Positions 30,495 through 41,411 of a stretch of DNA of 64,000 nucleotides are shown in pieces (position 1 is the first letter of the stretch; each line of letters opens with the position of its first letter). The notes under the pieces were generated by a model. That model ran no database searches. It saw only the letters and a list, made by a program, of their open reading frames with translations, and had not been told where the DNA came from. Made by a program: the position numbers and the translations under genes. The DNA lies in the NCBI GenBank assembly GCA_001313365.1, contig BBFS01000012.1, positions 1 to 64,000 on the forward strand, in the 5' to 3' direction. Source of the DNA: Paenarthrobacter nitroguajacolicus JCM 14115. GTDB taxonomy: Bacteria > Actinomycetota > Actinomycetes > Actinomycetales > Micrococcaceae.

Positions 30495-32707
30495 CTAGAT
30501 GGCGCCGAACTTTGCGTCAAACCTGAACATGAATGCTGCCATCGCATCTCGGTTCACGGGCAGCAGCGGCTTGAAGGACTTGCCAGCTGATTCGGCCCAA
30601 CCCGTTGAGATGCCCTGAGCTGCAAGCCAGGTGATCTCCTTGTAGAACTGAGCGCCGACAGGAACATCAAAGAACGGCGAAGTTGCCGGCGCCGTGAACT
30701 CGGGCTGTTCAGCCAAGCGGTACATGAAGGCAGCCATGGCATCCCGATTCACAGGCTGCAACGGACGGTACGTCTTGGTCTTGTCAGCCTCTTCCCAACC
30801 CGTGGAGATGCCCTTCTCCGCCAACCAGGTGATCTCCTTGTAGAACTTGGCGTCCGTGGGGGAGGTCAGCGAAGGGAGAAACAGCAGGCGGCGTAAACTC
30901 AGGCTCACCCGACAACCGATACATGAACGCAGCCATGGCGTCACGATTCACCGGGGGTCAGGGGCTGGTAAGTCCTGGACCCATTGGCTTCCCAACCGGT
31001 GGAGATTCCTTCGTTGGCCAACCAGAGGATTTCATTCTGGAACTGGGCGCCTAGGGGAACATCGTCAAAGCCCCCCCGGGTACCTGCGTCGCAGTCGCGT
31101 AGCTCAGCGTGCCAAGTCCGTATTCTGGCCTACGAAAGAGGAAACGGACCGGGCGCTGGCCTCTGCGAGAACGTTGCCGGAGAAGATCGGACCGGACTCA
31201 CCAGCAGGTTCCGCTGAGACAAAGTAGAGTCCCGTGGTCAGGCCGGTGACCTTGAAGGTCCCGTCCGCTGCGGTGTAGGAGAAACGGGAAACGAGAGACT
31301 CATCCTTGGTGTAAACGTTGACCCGCACACCGTTCAGGGGAGTACCAGTAGAGCCCAGAACCTTCCCAGTCAGCGTTCCGCCCTGGCGAACGGTTGCGTT
31401 GACGCTGGAAACGGTCTGGCCGGCGGCTACAGTCACGGGAGTCGCGTTTGCCGCGCCCCCGGACTCCGGGAGGTTCTTATACAACTGGGCCTCGTAATTG
31501 GAGATGAATCCCTTGGTCCGGTTGAACTGAACCTTGTACGCACCCGGCAACAGGTTCTTCAGCGCGTAGGTGGTCTGTGACGTTTCCATGACCGTAGACG
31601 CTGCAACAGTGCCGTCTTGGGCAATGGCAGTAATACTCATGCCCGGACCACTCATCGTGGGGGCCCGGAGCAGGTGCGCCCGCGATGGAACCCGCGATAG
31701 TGGCGGCCGCAACGGCAGAGTCCTGAATGCCCGCGAGCTGCTGCCCTTCAGTCACTGTCACCGACGGCGAAGAGTCGCTTCCTGAGACACCGCCATGCCA
31801 CATGTTCGCCCACCCGTTCTGGGCTTGGAACTGAATCTTGTAAGTGCCCGGCGCGAGGCCACCGATGACGTAATTTCCGGTGTTCGAGCTTTGGAGAAAG
31901 GCGGTTCCCGCATAACCGCTGTTCGCGTAATCGGGGGCCCTTGATGGCATTGACCTGACCGGTAAAGGCAGCAGAGCCAGCCGGAACGGAGATCTTTCCG
32001 GAAATGACGGCTGCTGGCTTCAGGGTCTGGTTGATTCCGGTAGTGGTGGCACCCTCTGAAACGCTGACGAGTGTTTTTGAACCATCCGGAGAGGTCGAGT
32101 AATAACCACTGACCACCGGCGACGGCGACTCGAAGTAAGAGAAACTCACCCAGAGGTTACCCGGCTCTAGCCCGCTGACCGTAAACGTTCCATCTGCGGA
32201 TGCGCTGGCTGTTCGATAGCTCCCAACTTCCGGGCCGGCGAAAACAGTAATCTTTGATGCGTCAACCCCCCCGGACGGAACAATCACTTTTCCGGAGATC
32301 GCACCGGCCAGCTGCATCGTTTGGTTGATACCAGTGACGCTCACACCAGCTGCGACTGAAACGACAGTCGCTTGGGTTTCTGCATAGCTGCCATACCATG
32401 TGGAGGCGAGCTGGTTCTCGGGATACTGGGAGAAGCCAACCTTGTACTGTCCGGCTTGCAACCCAGTGAGTAAGAAGCTGCCGTTGGCATTCACCTGGGC
32501 CCTGACATAGGACGGGCCTCCGGAAGTCTGCACGGCAACTGTGGTGACATCCACGCCCGCAGGCACAGTGACCGTTCCTGAGATACTGCCCGTAGTTGCT
32601 GCAAACGCCGGGGGGGATGCGATCCCGGCAGGCAAGGCACCCAAGATGAGTGCTGCTAATAGAGTGAGAGCGAGCCGAAAACGGCCGCGAGAATAACCCC
32701 CCCTCAT
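30495..32707 (-). CDS. Secreted SLH-domain protein with CNA-B/carboxypeptidase-regulatory-like repeats (paralogue 1)
   Basis: ATG 32707 gives MRGGYSRGRFRLALTLLAAL, a Sec signal peptide ending near PPAFAATTG. At least four beta-sandwich repeats follow, each with a GTVTVPAGVD / DGTFTVSGL / PGNYKV-like pattern typical of carboxypeptidase-regulatory or CNA-B folds. The C-terminal about 190 residues are three SLH repeats of about 61 residues (EITWLAEKGISTGW, RPLQPVNRDAMAAFMYRL), which attach proteins to wall polymers. About 730 residues. Frameshifts are near 31940, 31690, 31120, 31075, 30950 and 30870. It may be a wall-bound adhesin or substrate-binding scaffold; no catalytic domain was seen. It is a close paralogue of the gene just upstream. 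Confidence 0.82.
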
Positions 32708-32737
32708 GGGTCCCCCCCCATGTTTCATGCGAACGAA

Positions 32738-32770
32738 GGGGCCGCAAATGGCGGCCCCCCCTCGCGATCC
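32738..32770 (-). promoter_or_regulatory. Conserved hairpin leader of SLH gene 1
   Basis: An 8-bp stem (GGGGCCGC at 32738-32745, partner 32751-32758, loop AAATG) lies 31 nt before the start codon. The surrounding TGCGAACGAA and TCGCGAT blocks recur at the same places before the paralogue. A post-transcriptional or attenuation role is possible. Confidence 0.45.
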
Positions 32771-32826
32771 TAATGGAGAAAACCAATTATTCTAAACGCC
32801 GATGTTATTTGAACCCGCCTAGCCAG

Positions 32827-32863
32827 AAAGGGTTGGCTTCCATCGAAATGGAACCAACCTTTC
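32827..32863. terminator. Hairpin downstream of SLH gene 2
   Basis: The inverted repeat AAAGGGTTGGCTTCCA with partner TGGAACCAACCTTT (one bulge) lies about 16 nt past the stop of the upstream SLH gene and before the leader of the next. It fits an intrinsic terminator of the first gene, so the two paralogues are probably separate transcripts. Confidence 0.55.
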
Positions 32864-32878
32864 CGGTTGATTCGTAGG

Positions 32879-35091
32879 CTAGATGGAGCCGAACTTTGTG
32901 TTGTAGCGGAACATGAACGCCGCCATCGCGTCCCGGTTCACCGCCTGCAATGGCCGATACGTCTTTGACCCATCAGCCTCGGTCCACCCGGTGGAGATCC
33001 CCTGAGCTGCAAGCCAGGTGATCTCCTTGTAGAACTGCGCCCCCGGAAGGCACGTCCGCAAACGGCGACACCGCAGGAGCCGTAAACGCAGGCTTACCCG
33101 CCAACCGGTACATGAACGCCGCCATCGCATCACGGTTCACCGGCTGCAACGGCCGATACGTTTTGGACCCATCAGCCTCAACCCACCCGGTGGAAATCCC
33201 CCCCTGCGCCGCAAGCCAAGTGATCTCCTTGTAGAACTGGGCACCAACAGGCACATCCGCAAACGGCGACACCGCAGGAGCCGCAAACGCAGGCTTACCC
33301 GCCAACCGATACATGAACGCCGCCATCGCATCACGATTCACCGGCTGCAACGGTCGGAACGTCGTAGACCCGTTGGCCTCGATCCAGCCAGTGGAAATGC
33401 CCTTCTCAGCAAGCCACGAAATCTCAGCAGAGAACTGCGCACCCACCGGAACATCCGAGAACGACGGTGTCCCTTGAGAGGCCGTGGCATAGCTCAGCGT
33501 CCCAAGGTCCGTATTCTGGCCGAGTGCAGCAGCAACAGTCGTGGCGTTGGCTTCCACCGTGTGTTGCCGGAGAAGATCGGGCCCAGCGGCCCGCCGAGCA
33601 TGTTGCTGCCACCAGGTAATTCCCGGCGCTGAGCCCAGTCACTTTGAACGTTCCGTCTACCGCTGTTCGGGCAGCCCGGGTGACCAAGGAACCGTCCTTT
33701 GTGTATACGCGGACCGGGACGTTCTCAAGAGGGGCGCCGTCAGCGCCCACAACCTTGCCCGAAGCCGTACCGCCGGTACGTGTGGTGGCATCAATATTCG
33801 CAGCGTTCTGCCCTGCCGAGACTGTCACCGATGTAGCACCTCCGGCGCCACTGGACTCGGGGGGGAGGTCCTTGTAATACTGGGCTTCCTGGGTAGTAGT
33901 CACACCACTTGAGCGATTGAACTGGACTTTGTAGCTTCCAGGGAAGACGTTACTGACGGTGTACCCAGTGGCAGGATTTGAAGCGGATGCCCCCCCTCCG
34001 ACCACAGTTCCATCCGCGGCTACAGCAGTGACATATTGATTGGTGCCGCCAGCCACCGAACCCGATATTGAACCACCTGCAACAGCCGTGTCCTGGAGTC
34101 CGCCGAGCTGTTGCCCCCTGGGTGACCGTCAGGGTCGGGGGGGAGGTGCTGAATCCGGCAACGCCACCGTGCCACATTTGCGCCCAGGTGCCGCCGAACG
34201 GCCTGAAGTTGATTTTGTACGTCCCAGGCTCAAGCCCCCCCGATTGCATATTCGCCGCTGGAGTCCACGTCGCCAATGTAATCGGACCCTGCCGAAGCGT
34301 TGAGCGAAAAGTCAGGACCCTTCATGACCATTACGTACCCAGAGAAGGCGGGCGAGTTGGCTGGTACCGAAATCTTTCCTGAAATGATGGCGGCAGGTTT
34401 GAGCGCCTGGTTTATTCCAGGTGTGGTCTTCCCCCCCTCAGCCACCGCTACCAGCGTTGCCGTGTCGAAGCCGCCACCCGGATAGTAGGCATCCACCACA
34501 GGCGATGCCGTGTAGTTGACGTATCGGAACGAAACTTTGTAATTGCCAGTCGCCAGCGCGGTGACCTTGAATGTCCCGTCCGCCTTAACAGCGCCGTAGC
34601 CTGAGCCCCCCGTTGTCGCTGTACGCGTTGACGTAGACCTTGGTGGGATCCGCGCCAGCTGGAACGGTGACGCTCCCGGTGATGATGCCACCAGTCTTGA
34701 GCGTCTGATTAATACCTGCGACGGCGGCACCTTCACCTACGGTAATAAGTGTCGCGAGGTCGTAGTCGACGGAGCCGTAGTACGTGCCGTACACCGATGG
34801 CACTTCCGTGTCCTCCCGGAAATCAACCTTGTACTGGCCGGCCTCCAGCCCGGTAAGGCTGTACTGTCCACTGCTCTTGGCATACACGGATTTGTAGCTT
34901 GGTCCGCTGCTGCTCACCCGAATCTTCGTAACGTCCACGCCAGCGGGCACCGTGACGGTCCCTGAAATACTTGCTGTGGCTGCCGCCAGTGCCGGGGGGG
35001 ATGCGATTCCGGCCGGCAGCGTGGCAAGGATAATTCCTGCCACTAGTGTTAAAGCGAGCCGAAAACGGCTGCGTGAGTTGCCCCCCCTCAT
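32879..35091 (-). CDS. Secreted SLH-domain protein with CNA-B-like repeats (paralogue 2)
   Basis: ATG 35091 gives MRGGNSRSRFRLALTLVAGI, almost the same signal peptide as paralogue 1, ending PPALAAATA. The order of domains is also the same: beta-sandwich repeats (GTVTVPAGVDVTKIRV, DGTFKVTALATGNYKVSF, SGKISVPANSPAFSGYVMV, TGKV-like GKVVGADGAPLENVPVRVY) and three C-terminal SLH repeats (ISTGWIEANGSTTFRPLQPV and similar). About 730 residues. Frameshifts near 34610, 34235, 34110, 33570 and 33050, mostly at G/C runs. Tandem duplication with later divergence is the simplest origin. The role is probably binding at the cell surface; the ligand is unknown. Confidence 0.82.
32900..33460. repeat. Tandem SLH-coding repeats, three units of about 183 bp
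   Basis: Three SLH modules at the end of paralogue 2 are nearly identical as DNA over long stretches (for example CGCAGGCTTACCCGCCAACC recurs at one-unit spacing). This suggests recent unit duplication or gene conversion. The modules in paralogue 1 are more diverged. Confidence 0.65.
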
Positions 35092-35121
35092 TTGACCCCC
35101 CCATGTTCGATGCGAACGAAA

Positions 35122-35142
35122 AGGCCGCATAACTTGCGGCCT
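35122..35142 (-). promoter_or_regulatory. Conserved hairpin leader of SLH gene 2
   Basis: AGGCCGCA and TGCGGCCT form a perfect 8-bp stem with loop TAACT. On the minus strand it is followed by TTTTCGTTCGCAT and the start codon 31 nt on. Sequence blocks on both sides match the leader of paralogue 1. Confidence 0.45.
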
Positions 35143-35238
35143 GATCGCGATATTAGGGTGCATCATTGGGGTTCGTCGATACGTTGTTCTTATATGAAGT
35201 GAAGATTCATACCCTGGGCGTTTCCGCGCGGGAATCGC

Positions 35239-36231
35239 CTAGCCCCCCCGCCTGAGCAACTTCCGCACCAAAAGCATGGGCTTCTTCAAGAACTCCCCCC
35301 CACGCTGGTCCGCACAACCACGGTCTGGTTCAGCGCCTCCAGGCGTTCCAGGATGTGGTCGAGCTTGGCTGCGGACTCATCCAGGCGTCGCTGCTGGGCA
35401 ACGATGAGTTCCTCTTGCTCAGAAAGGACGCGCGTCAGGTAAAGCATGGTGCCGAGTCCACCCTGCGCGGCTTGGTCGCGGAGGTAATCGTCGCGGACCA
35501 GGGCGTCGTACTGTGCATGCTCAGCAACCTTCGCGAAGATGCTGTTGCTGTGGTGCCCTGCGGATTCCGGCCGCTGCGACCAGAAGGCGAGAGGTTCGCC
35601 GTCGAGGAAGCCAACACGCGAGTGGCTCAGGACGCGAAGGTGGAATTCCCAGTCGCCCACCACCGGCAGGTTCTCGTTGTAGTAGCCAACATGATCGTGA
35701 AGATTGCGTCGGTACAGGAAAGAAATAGGAACCGCGCGGTTGATCTTGAGCATGTCTGCCAGCGTTATCTGCCGCATGTCGGCCCAGAAGATTTCGCGGC
35801 GGATGGGCTCGATCCTGTCCTCCACAAGCTCCTCGATGACGATCTCGGTACGCACCATCACACCGCTTTCAGCAGCGTGCGCGGGATCGTCAAGGTAGGC
35901 CACTGTGCGGGCCAGGAACTCGGGGGGGCCCAGAAGTCGTCGTCGTCATGAATCACCACGAACTCGCCGGAACCGGCCTTGAGGCCAGCGTTCGATGCCC
36001 CCCCTCCATGCCGGCTGACTCAGCATGGTGAATGGTGGTGATGCGGGACCGTTCCGCTTCCGACCGCTGGGAGGTGAGGTGTTCGACGTCGGCCGGGTTA
36101 CCGCCGTCGTTGACTATCACCAGCTCGAAATCCTGGAAGGTCTGGGCGAAGATGTCATCCAAAGCACGTGCCAGGAAGATGGGTCGGTTCTTGGTTCGGG
36201 TCACGATGGTGACGCGGGCGCCGGAAGTCAT
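35239..36231 (-). CDS. GT2-family glycosyltransferase with C-terminal coiled coil
   Basis: The start MTSGARVTIVTRTKNRPIFL and block DFELVIVNDGGNPADVEHL are the nucleotide-sugar half of a GT-A enzyme. The acceptor half keeps SFLYRRNLHDHVGYYNENLP and VVGDWEFHLRVLS, typical of rhamnosyl- or galactosyl-like transferases (WD/ED-type general-base region). The C-terminus is a predicted coiled coil (LSEQEELIVAQQRRLDESAA, LERLEALNQ). Shifts near 36005 and 35925 lie where the DxD motif would fall (VIHDDDDFW after repair), and one near 35298 restores the end KKPMLLVRKLLRRG. It probably builds cell-surface glycan; there is no glycan operon directly around it. Confidence 0.75.
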
Positions 36232-36257
36232 GCGGATCCATCCATGTCAGAGATTAG

Positions 36258-37055
36258 TCAACTCTGCATCTTAGCAGCGCTGGCTACTCCGAGTTTCGCC
36301 CGGACGGCGGTCAACTCCGGACCGGAAACGCCGTTATCTGTCAGGAACGCGGCCGCATCCAGCGACGCAAGGAATGCCCTCAGACTCGCGCGCCGCTCGG
36401 TCAACATGGCCTCCAGCGCGGTCTCGGACAGGTAGGGATCGTGGGCATGCGGCGCCCCGTGGGTGCGGTGCCGTTCGTTGATCCCCCGCGCTGCGAGTTC
36501 GTATCCGTGCACGATTTCCTCATCACCAACCCCGGCCAATCGCTGCAGGATCAAAGCGATCACGCCGCTACGGTCCCTTCCCGCCGAGCAGTGAACCACC
36601 ACCTTGCCGGGCGACGCCGCAATGGCTTTGAAGACCGCCGCGATTTTGTCAGCAAACAGCTCAAGATAATCACCGTACTGCGCAGGGTCCTTCAGGTACG
36701 GGCCGAAAAGCTCGCTGAAGTCCCGATGGTCCGGATCTTCCGTTGGGCAATGCACGACGTCGATACGCGCCTTCACGTCGTCCGGCACCTCGGGATCGGT
36801 GTCGCGTTGCCGCCGCTCGCGCGAGGCGCGGAGGTCGATCACGGTGCGGACGCCGTCGTCGTACATCTGCTGCCACCCGGCTTCCGTGACCCATTCGTGG
36901 CGCCCCCCCATCCGGTACACGTCCCCCCCGGCGATCGGCCATGCGTTGACGGCACCGTCCCAGTGGACGCCTGGTGAGCTGAAGTCGTCCCATCCATAGG
37001 AGCCAGCTAAGCACAAAGTTTGGGAATGAGGTCTTGCGGAGGCTGAGTGACCCAT
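36258..37055 (-). CDS. Tyrosine-protein phosphatase-like protein (CX5R, PF13350 type)
   Basis: The P-loop VVHCSAGRDRSGVIAL is the complete HCX5R catalytic signature of the atypical dual-specificity/inositol phosphatase-like family (PtpB-like). The N-terminal VYRMGGRHEW and VRTVIDLRASRER blocks also fit. About 265 residues, frame intact apart from inserted codons at G/C runs. ATG 37055 is chosen because upstream openings run into the LacI operator. The role may be dephosphorylation of proteins or phospholipids; unknown. It is divergent from lacI and its 5' end lies only 15 nt from the paired operators, so it may fall under LacI control. Confidence 0.75.
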   Translation of the reverse strand: MGHSASARPHSQTLCLAGSYGWDDFSSPGVHWDGAVNAWPIAGGDVYRMGGRHEWVTEAGWQQMYDDGVRTVIDLRASRERRQRDTDPEVPDDVKARIDVVHCPTEDPDHRDFSELFGPYLKDPAQYGDYLELFADKIAAVFKAIAASPGKVVVHCSAGRDRSGVIALILQRLAGVGDEEIVHGYELAARGINERHRTHGAPHAHDPYLSETALEAMLTERRASLRAFLASLDAAAFLTDNGVSGPELTAVRAKLGVASAAKMQS

Positions 37056-37069
37056 GTCATACTCATTCT

Positions 37070-37094
37070 CGATGCGCATCGACGATACGTATCG
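37070..37094. promoter_or_regulatory. Paired LacI-type operators before lacI
   Basis: Two perfect 12-bp palindromes, CGATGCGCATCG (37070-37081) and CGATACGTATCG (37083-37094), are separated by one base. The same arrangement recurs before the binding-protein gene (38211-38235). Autoregulation by the adjacent LacI protein is likely. Confidence 0.7.
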
Positions 37095-37140
37095 ACAAGC
37101 CACAGGAACTGTTCAGCAGAGAGCACAAGGAGGTCAGGGC

Positions 37141-38165
37141 ATGCCCACCAGCAAGGACGTCGCCCAAGCCGCCGGAGTAGCTCAAAGCACGGTCTCCTAT
37201 GTTTTGAGTGGCAAGCGGCCGATCTCCGAGAAGACCCGCAAAAAGGTTGAAGACGCTATTCAGCAGTTGACCTATCAACCCAATGCCGGCGCTCGTGCCC
37301 TTGCCAGCCGCAAGACCCGGGTCATCGGCCTGGTGATCCCCTTCATACCCGAACTGCACATGGCCTCGATCATGGAGTTCGTGTCCGTCATCGCCAACAC
37401 CGCCAGACTCTATGATCACGACATTCTCCTGGTCACAGAGGACGAAGGCGCACCGCTGAAGCGCGTGGTGGGCCAGCAGATTTGCGACGGCCTGATCCTC
37501 ATGCAGGTTGAAGGGGGGGATGACGAACGCCTCCCCCGTGGTTCGCAGCCTTAACGTACCCGTGGTGCTGATCGGAATCCCGCACGACCCCTCCGGCCTG
37601 GTCTGCATCGATGCGGACTTTGAAATGGCCGGGGAACAATGCGTCCAAGATCTGGCAGCGGCCGGACACAGTGTCATTTCCGTGATCGGTTGGCAACCGG
37701 AGGTGGTGGAGCGCCACGTAAATTACGTAGAACGCTTCATGTCCGGCACCGACAAGGCGGCCCAAGATGCCGGCGTCCGCGTACTGCACCTGCCGGGCGG
37801 CACCGACCGCGATGTCATCGCCACCTCTGTTGACAAGGCTCTTGCCGAAACCACCGGAGTTCCGGCGTTCATTGCACCGGACGGGACTGTCCAGGACGTA
37901 CTCCGTCGGGTGTTGAACAACCGCGGCCTGACTCCGGGGGGTGGATGTCTCCGTCATTGGCAGCGCTCCCCCCACCCTGGCTGAACTCCAGCCCATTCCG
38001 CTTTCCACCATTGACCTCCGTCCGGCAGAAGTTTCCCGCCGCGCGGTGAAGATTATTTGCGACCTCCTCGAAGCCGAGAACCACGGACCACACGAATCCC
38101 TGGAACTGGTACCTACGGTCATTACGCACCGTTCAAGCACGCTCCGCCCACCCCACGGCAGCTAA
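37141..38165 (+). CDS. LacI-family transcriptional regulator
   Basis: ATG 37141 follows a near-perfect AAGGAGGT. The N-terminal HTH (MPTSKDVAQAAGVAQSTVSY) and hinge helix (YQPNAGARALASRKTRVIGL) are standard LacI. The periplasmic-binding-like C-domain spans about residues 60-330 (ICDGLILMQ, VPVVLIGIP, ITHRSSTL). Shifts are at a C5 run near 37535 and at the G7 run near 37940, with an extra codon at the G7 near 37511. It most likely represses the downstream sugar-transport operon and itself through the paired 12-bp palindromes. The inducer is probably a disaccharide or sugar derivative taken up by this transporter. Confidence 0.88.
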
Positions 38166-38210
38166 GTCCCTCTCTGTAGCCCCCCGATCCGCATCCCTTT
38201 CCGAACTCAT

Positions 38211-38235
38211 CGATACGCATCGTCGATACGCATCG
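38211..38235. promoter_or_regulatory. Paired LacI-type operators before the sugar operon
   Basis: Two copies of CGATACGCATCG (38211-38222 and 38224-38235) separated by one base, with ATCGAT flanks. They lie 32 nt before the binding-protein start, well placed to block transcription. Confidence 0.7.
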
Positions 38236-38266
38236 ATAAATCGATCCCCAGAAGAAGGAACAGACA

Positions 38267-39506
38267 ATGAAGTCAGCACAAAGGACATCCCGTCCGCTCG
38301 CACTGGCAGTGGCCGCCCTGGTCGGCCTGCCGCTGGTCATCTCCGGCTGCGGCACCTCCACCCCCCGCCTCGTCCTCCGAGGCCGTCACGGAACTCTCCG
38401 TGATGGACTACTACAACAACGAGCCGGACAAGTCGTTCATCGGCGATGCCCTAACCAAATGCGGCACCCAGCTGGCGTAACAGTCAAGCGGGAAACTGTC
38501 CCCGGAAAATCACTCATTTCCAAGGTCCTCCAACAGTCCTCCTCCAAGACCCTCCCTGACGTCCTCATGTTGGACAACCCGGATCTCCAGCAAATCGCGG
38601 CCACCGGCGCCCTGGCTCCCCTTGCCGATTTCAAAGTCAGCACGGAAAACTTCGCTGAAGGCGTGCTGAGCGCCGGCACGTACAAGGACAAGGTGTACGG
38701 CCTGGCACCCACTGTGAACACCATCGCCCTGTTCTACAACAAGGACATCCTGGCCAAGGCCGGCGTCACTCCGCCCACAACGTGGGATGAGCTCAAGGCA
38801 GCCTCCGCAAAGCTCACTGCTGGTGACCAGTACGGACTGGCATTCAACGCCAACCCGACCTACGAGCACATGGCAGTTCCTTCCTGTCATGTGGTCCAAC
38901 GGTGGCGATGAGAAGAAGATCGACACCAAGGAGACCGAGCAGGCACTGCAACTGTGGACCGACCTGGTCAAGAGCGGTTCGGTCTCCTCCTCTGCCCTCA
39001 ACTGGACCCAGGCTGATGTCAAAGACCAGTTCCTGGCGGGCAAGGCCGCCATGATGGTCAACGGACCGTGGCAGATCCCGGCGTTGGACAAGCAGCCCAC
39101 GCTTCAGTACGGCGTAGTGAAGATTCCTGTGCGTGAAACCGGACAGACGTCCGTGGCTCCGCTCGGCGGCGAGGTATGGACTGTCCCGCAGACCGGGAAC
39201 AAGGCCCGGCAAGCCAAGGCAGCAGAGATGGTTGCCTGCTTGAACAGCGACGAGAACCAGCTCGCCATGGCTACCGCCCGCAACACCATTCCCTCCAAGA
39301 CCACGCTCTCGGACAAGTTCGCCAGCGACAACCCCCCCAAGCTCGCCACGTTCACCGAGCTGATCAAAACAGCCCGCGCACGCACCGGCCAGCTCGGCGA
39401 GGAATGGCCGGCACAGGCCACCAAGATCTACACAGCCATCCAGACCTCACTGACGGGCAACGCCTCCCCCCCGGCCGACGCCCTCAAGCAAGCCCAGGGT
39501 CAGTAG
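38267..39506 (+). CDS. Sugar-binding lipoprotein of an ABC transporter (family 1)
   Basis: A lipoprotein signal peptide ends at the lipobox VISGCG. The rest matches family-1 extracellular sugar-binding proteins: LSVMDYYNNEPDKS, TLPDVLMLDNPDLQQIAATG, YKDKVYGLAPTVNTIALFYN, GKAAMMVNGPWQIPAL and VAPLGGEVWTVPQ. About 410 residues. It captures sugar and delivers it to the two permeases encoded next. Shifts occur near 38365, 38460 and 38875. First gene of the LacI-controlled operon; start ATG 38267 has AGAAGGAA upstream. Confidence 0.87.
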
Positions 39507-39516
39507 GCAGCCTGTC

Positions 39517-40503
39517 ATGTCACTTGCTACCGATTTACCTCATTCAGAAGGGCAGGCCGCCGGCACAGCCGTGAAAACCCGCGGCTCAGGGATCGAAAAA
39601 CCGGCACCCAGGCGCCGCAGCCGACAACGCCGCGAGCGCATCTTCCAGTGGCTCTTCCTGGTCCCCGCAGTGTCTACATGACGTTGTTCTTCGGCTATCC
39701 GGTAGTCAAGAACGTGGTCATGAGCTTCCAGGAATACACCACCTCCACGTTCTTCACCGGAGAAGCCCCTGGGTAGGGTTCACCAACTACGTGACTGTAT
39801 TGTCGTCGTCGTTGTTCTCAACCTCGCTGCTGAACACCGTCCTGTTCACCATCGGCTCCATTATCGGCCAGTTCGTGATCGGGCTGGCGCTGGCCATCTT
39901 CTTCCAGCGCAAGTTCCCGCTCAACGGAATCCTCCGGTCCCTGCTCCTGCTTCCCTGGCTCCTTCCCCTGATCGTCTCGAGTGCTGTGTGGCGCTGGATC
40001 CTGGATAAGGACAGTGGCGCGCTGAACCGTTTCCTGGGTGACCTCGGCATCATCGATACCGGTATTCCGTGGCTCACCAGCACCTCGCTGGCCCTCATTG
40101 CCGTGGTGGGGGGTGAACATTTGGATCGGCATCCCGTTCAACCTGACCATCCTCTACGGCGGCCTGCAGGAAATCCCGGACGAACTGTACGAGGCCGGAT
40201 CACTGGACGGTGCCACCGGTTGGAAGCCTTCCGGCACATCACCTGGCCCATGCTGCGGCCAGTGGTGAGCGTGGTCCTGGTGCTCGGCGTCGTCTACACG
40301 CTCAAGGTGCTGGACATCATCCTGGGCCTCACCAACGGCGGGCCCGCCAATTCCACCAGACCATCGCGACGCAGTCCTACAACCTCTCCTTCCACGAATT
40401 CAAGTTCGGTGAAGGTGCGGCCCTGGGCAACGTGCTGGTGATCATCTCCCTGGTCTTCGCAGTCCTGTACTTGCGGGCCAGCCGACGCGCAGTGGACGAG
40501 TGA
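39517..40503 (+). CDS. ABC sugar transporter permease, MalF/UgpA type
   Basis: Six membrane helices are visible (for example LFTIGSIIGQFVIGLALAIF, SLLLLPWLLPLIVSS, VVLVLGVVYTLKVLDIILGL). The EAA loop reads EAGSLDGATGWKAFRHITWP after repair near 40220 and marks the ATPase contact. Shifts are near 39672, 39772, 40112, 40222 and 40355. Starts ten bases after the binding-protein stop. Confidence 0.85.
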
Positions 40504-40510
40504 GGACAGC

Positions 40511-41380
40511 ATGACAACCGTACTGAAAGCCCCCCCACACTCCGGCGTACCGTCCCAAAACCAACGGGACGCAAGAACTGGGGCTACACGGCACTTGCCA
40601 TCTTCTTCCTGGCCATCATGCTGTTCCCGGTCTATTGGATGGTCAACGCCTCCCTGCAACCCAACGGCACCACCTTGGAAACCTCGTGGTTCCCCCCCGT
40701 GAAGCCGGACTTCACGGGTTACGCCACAGCCATCAACGAGCAAGCAGGCAACCTGGGAACCAGCCTCATCATTTCGCTGGGCAGCGTCGCTCTGAGCCTG
40801 GCCATTGCCGCCCCCGGCCGCCTATGCCTTGGCCTACTTCAAGGTCCGCGGCGCAGGAGTGGTCCTGTTCGCGATCCTCATCAGCCAGATGATCCCGGGA
40901 ATCGTTGTGGCCAACGCCCTGTACACCGCCTACAACGATCTCGGTCTGCTGAACTCCATCCCCCCCGGACTGATCCTGGCTGACTCGGCCCACGGCATCC
41001 CGTTCGCCATCCTGATCATCCGGGCCTTCATGAACGGCATGCCGTCCTCGGTGATCGAGGCCGCACGGGTTGACGGGGGGGCGGGACACCTCCGGGCGTT
41101 CTGGTCGATCGTGCTTCCGCTGAGCCGGAATTCCCTGATCACCGCAGGGCTGTTCACGTTCCTGTTCGCGTGGAGCGACTTCCTGTTCGCACTGACCCTG
41201 ACCACAACCGAGGCCGTCCGACCCGTCACTCTGGGCATCTTCCAGTACATCGGCGCCTACGTGAACGACTGGAGTTCCGTCATGGCGACGGCGGTACTCG
41301 CCTCCATCCCGGCCATCGTCCTGCTGGTCGCGGCCCAAAAATACATCGCCGCCGGCACCACCGGCGGTGCGGTCAAGTAG
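40511..41380 (+). CDS. ABC sugar transporter permease, MalG/UgpE type
   Basis: N-terminal helix [22 protein letters not shown], followed by the five further helices and the EAA loop [21 protein letters not shown] (one extra Gly at a G7 run). Ends with the usual short tail ...AGTTGGAVK. Shifts lie near 40545 and 40810. No ATPase is encoded here, as in many actinobacterial sugar importers that share a multitask ATPase such as MsiK. Confidence 0.85.
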
Positions 41381-41411
41381 ACCGCCCCCCCACACCTTCA
41401 GAGGAGAAATC

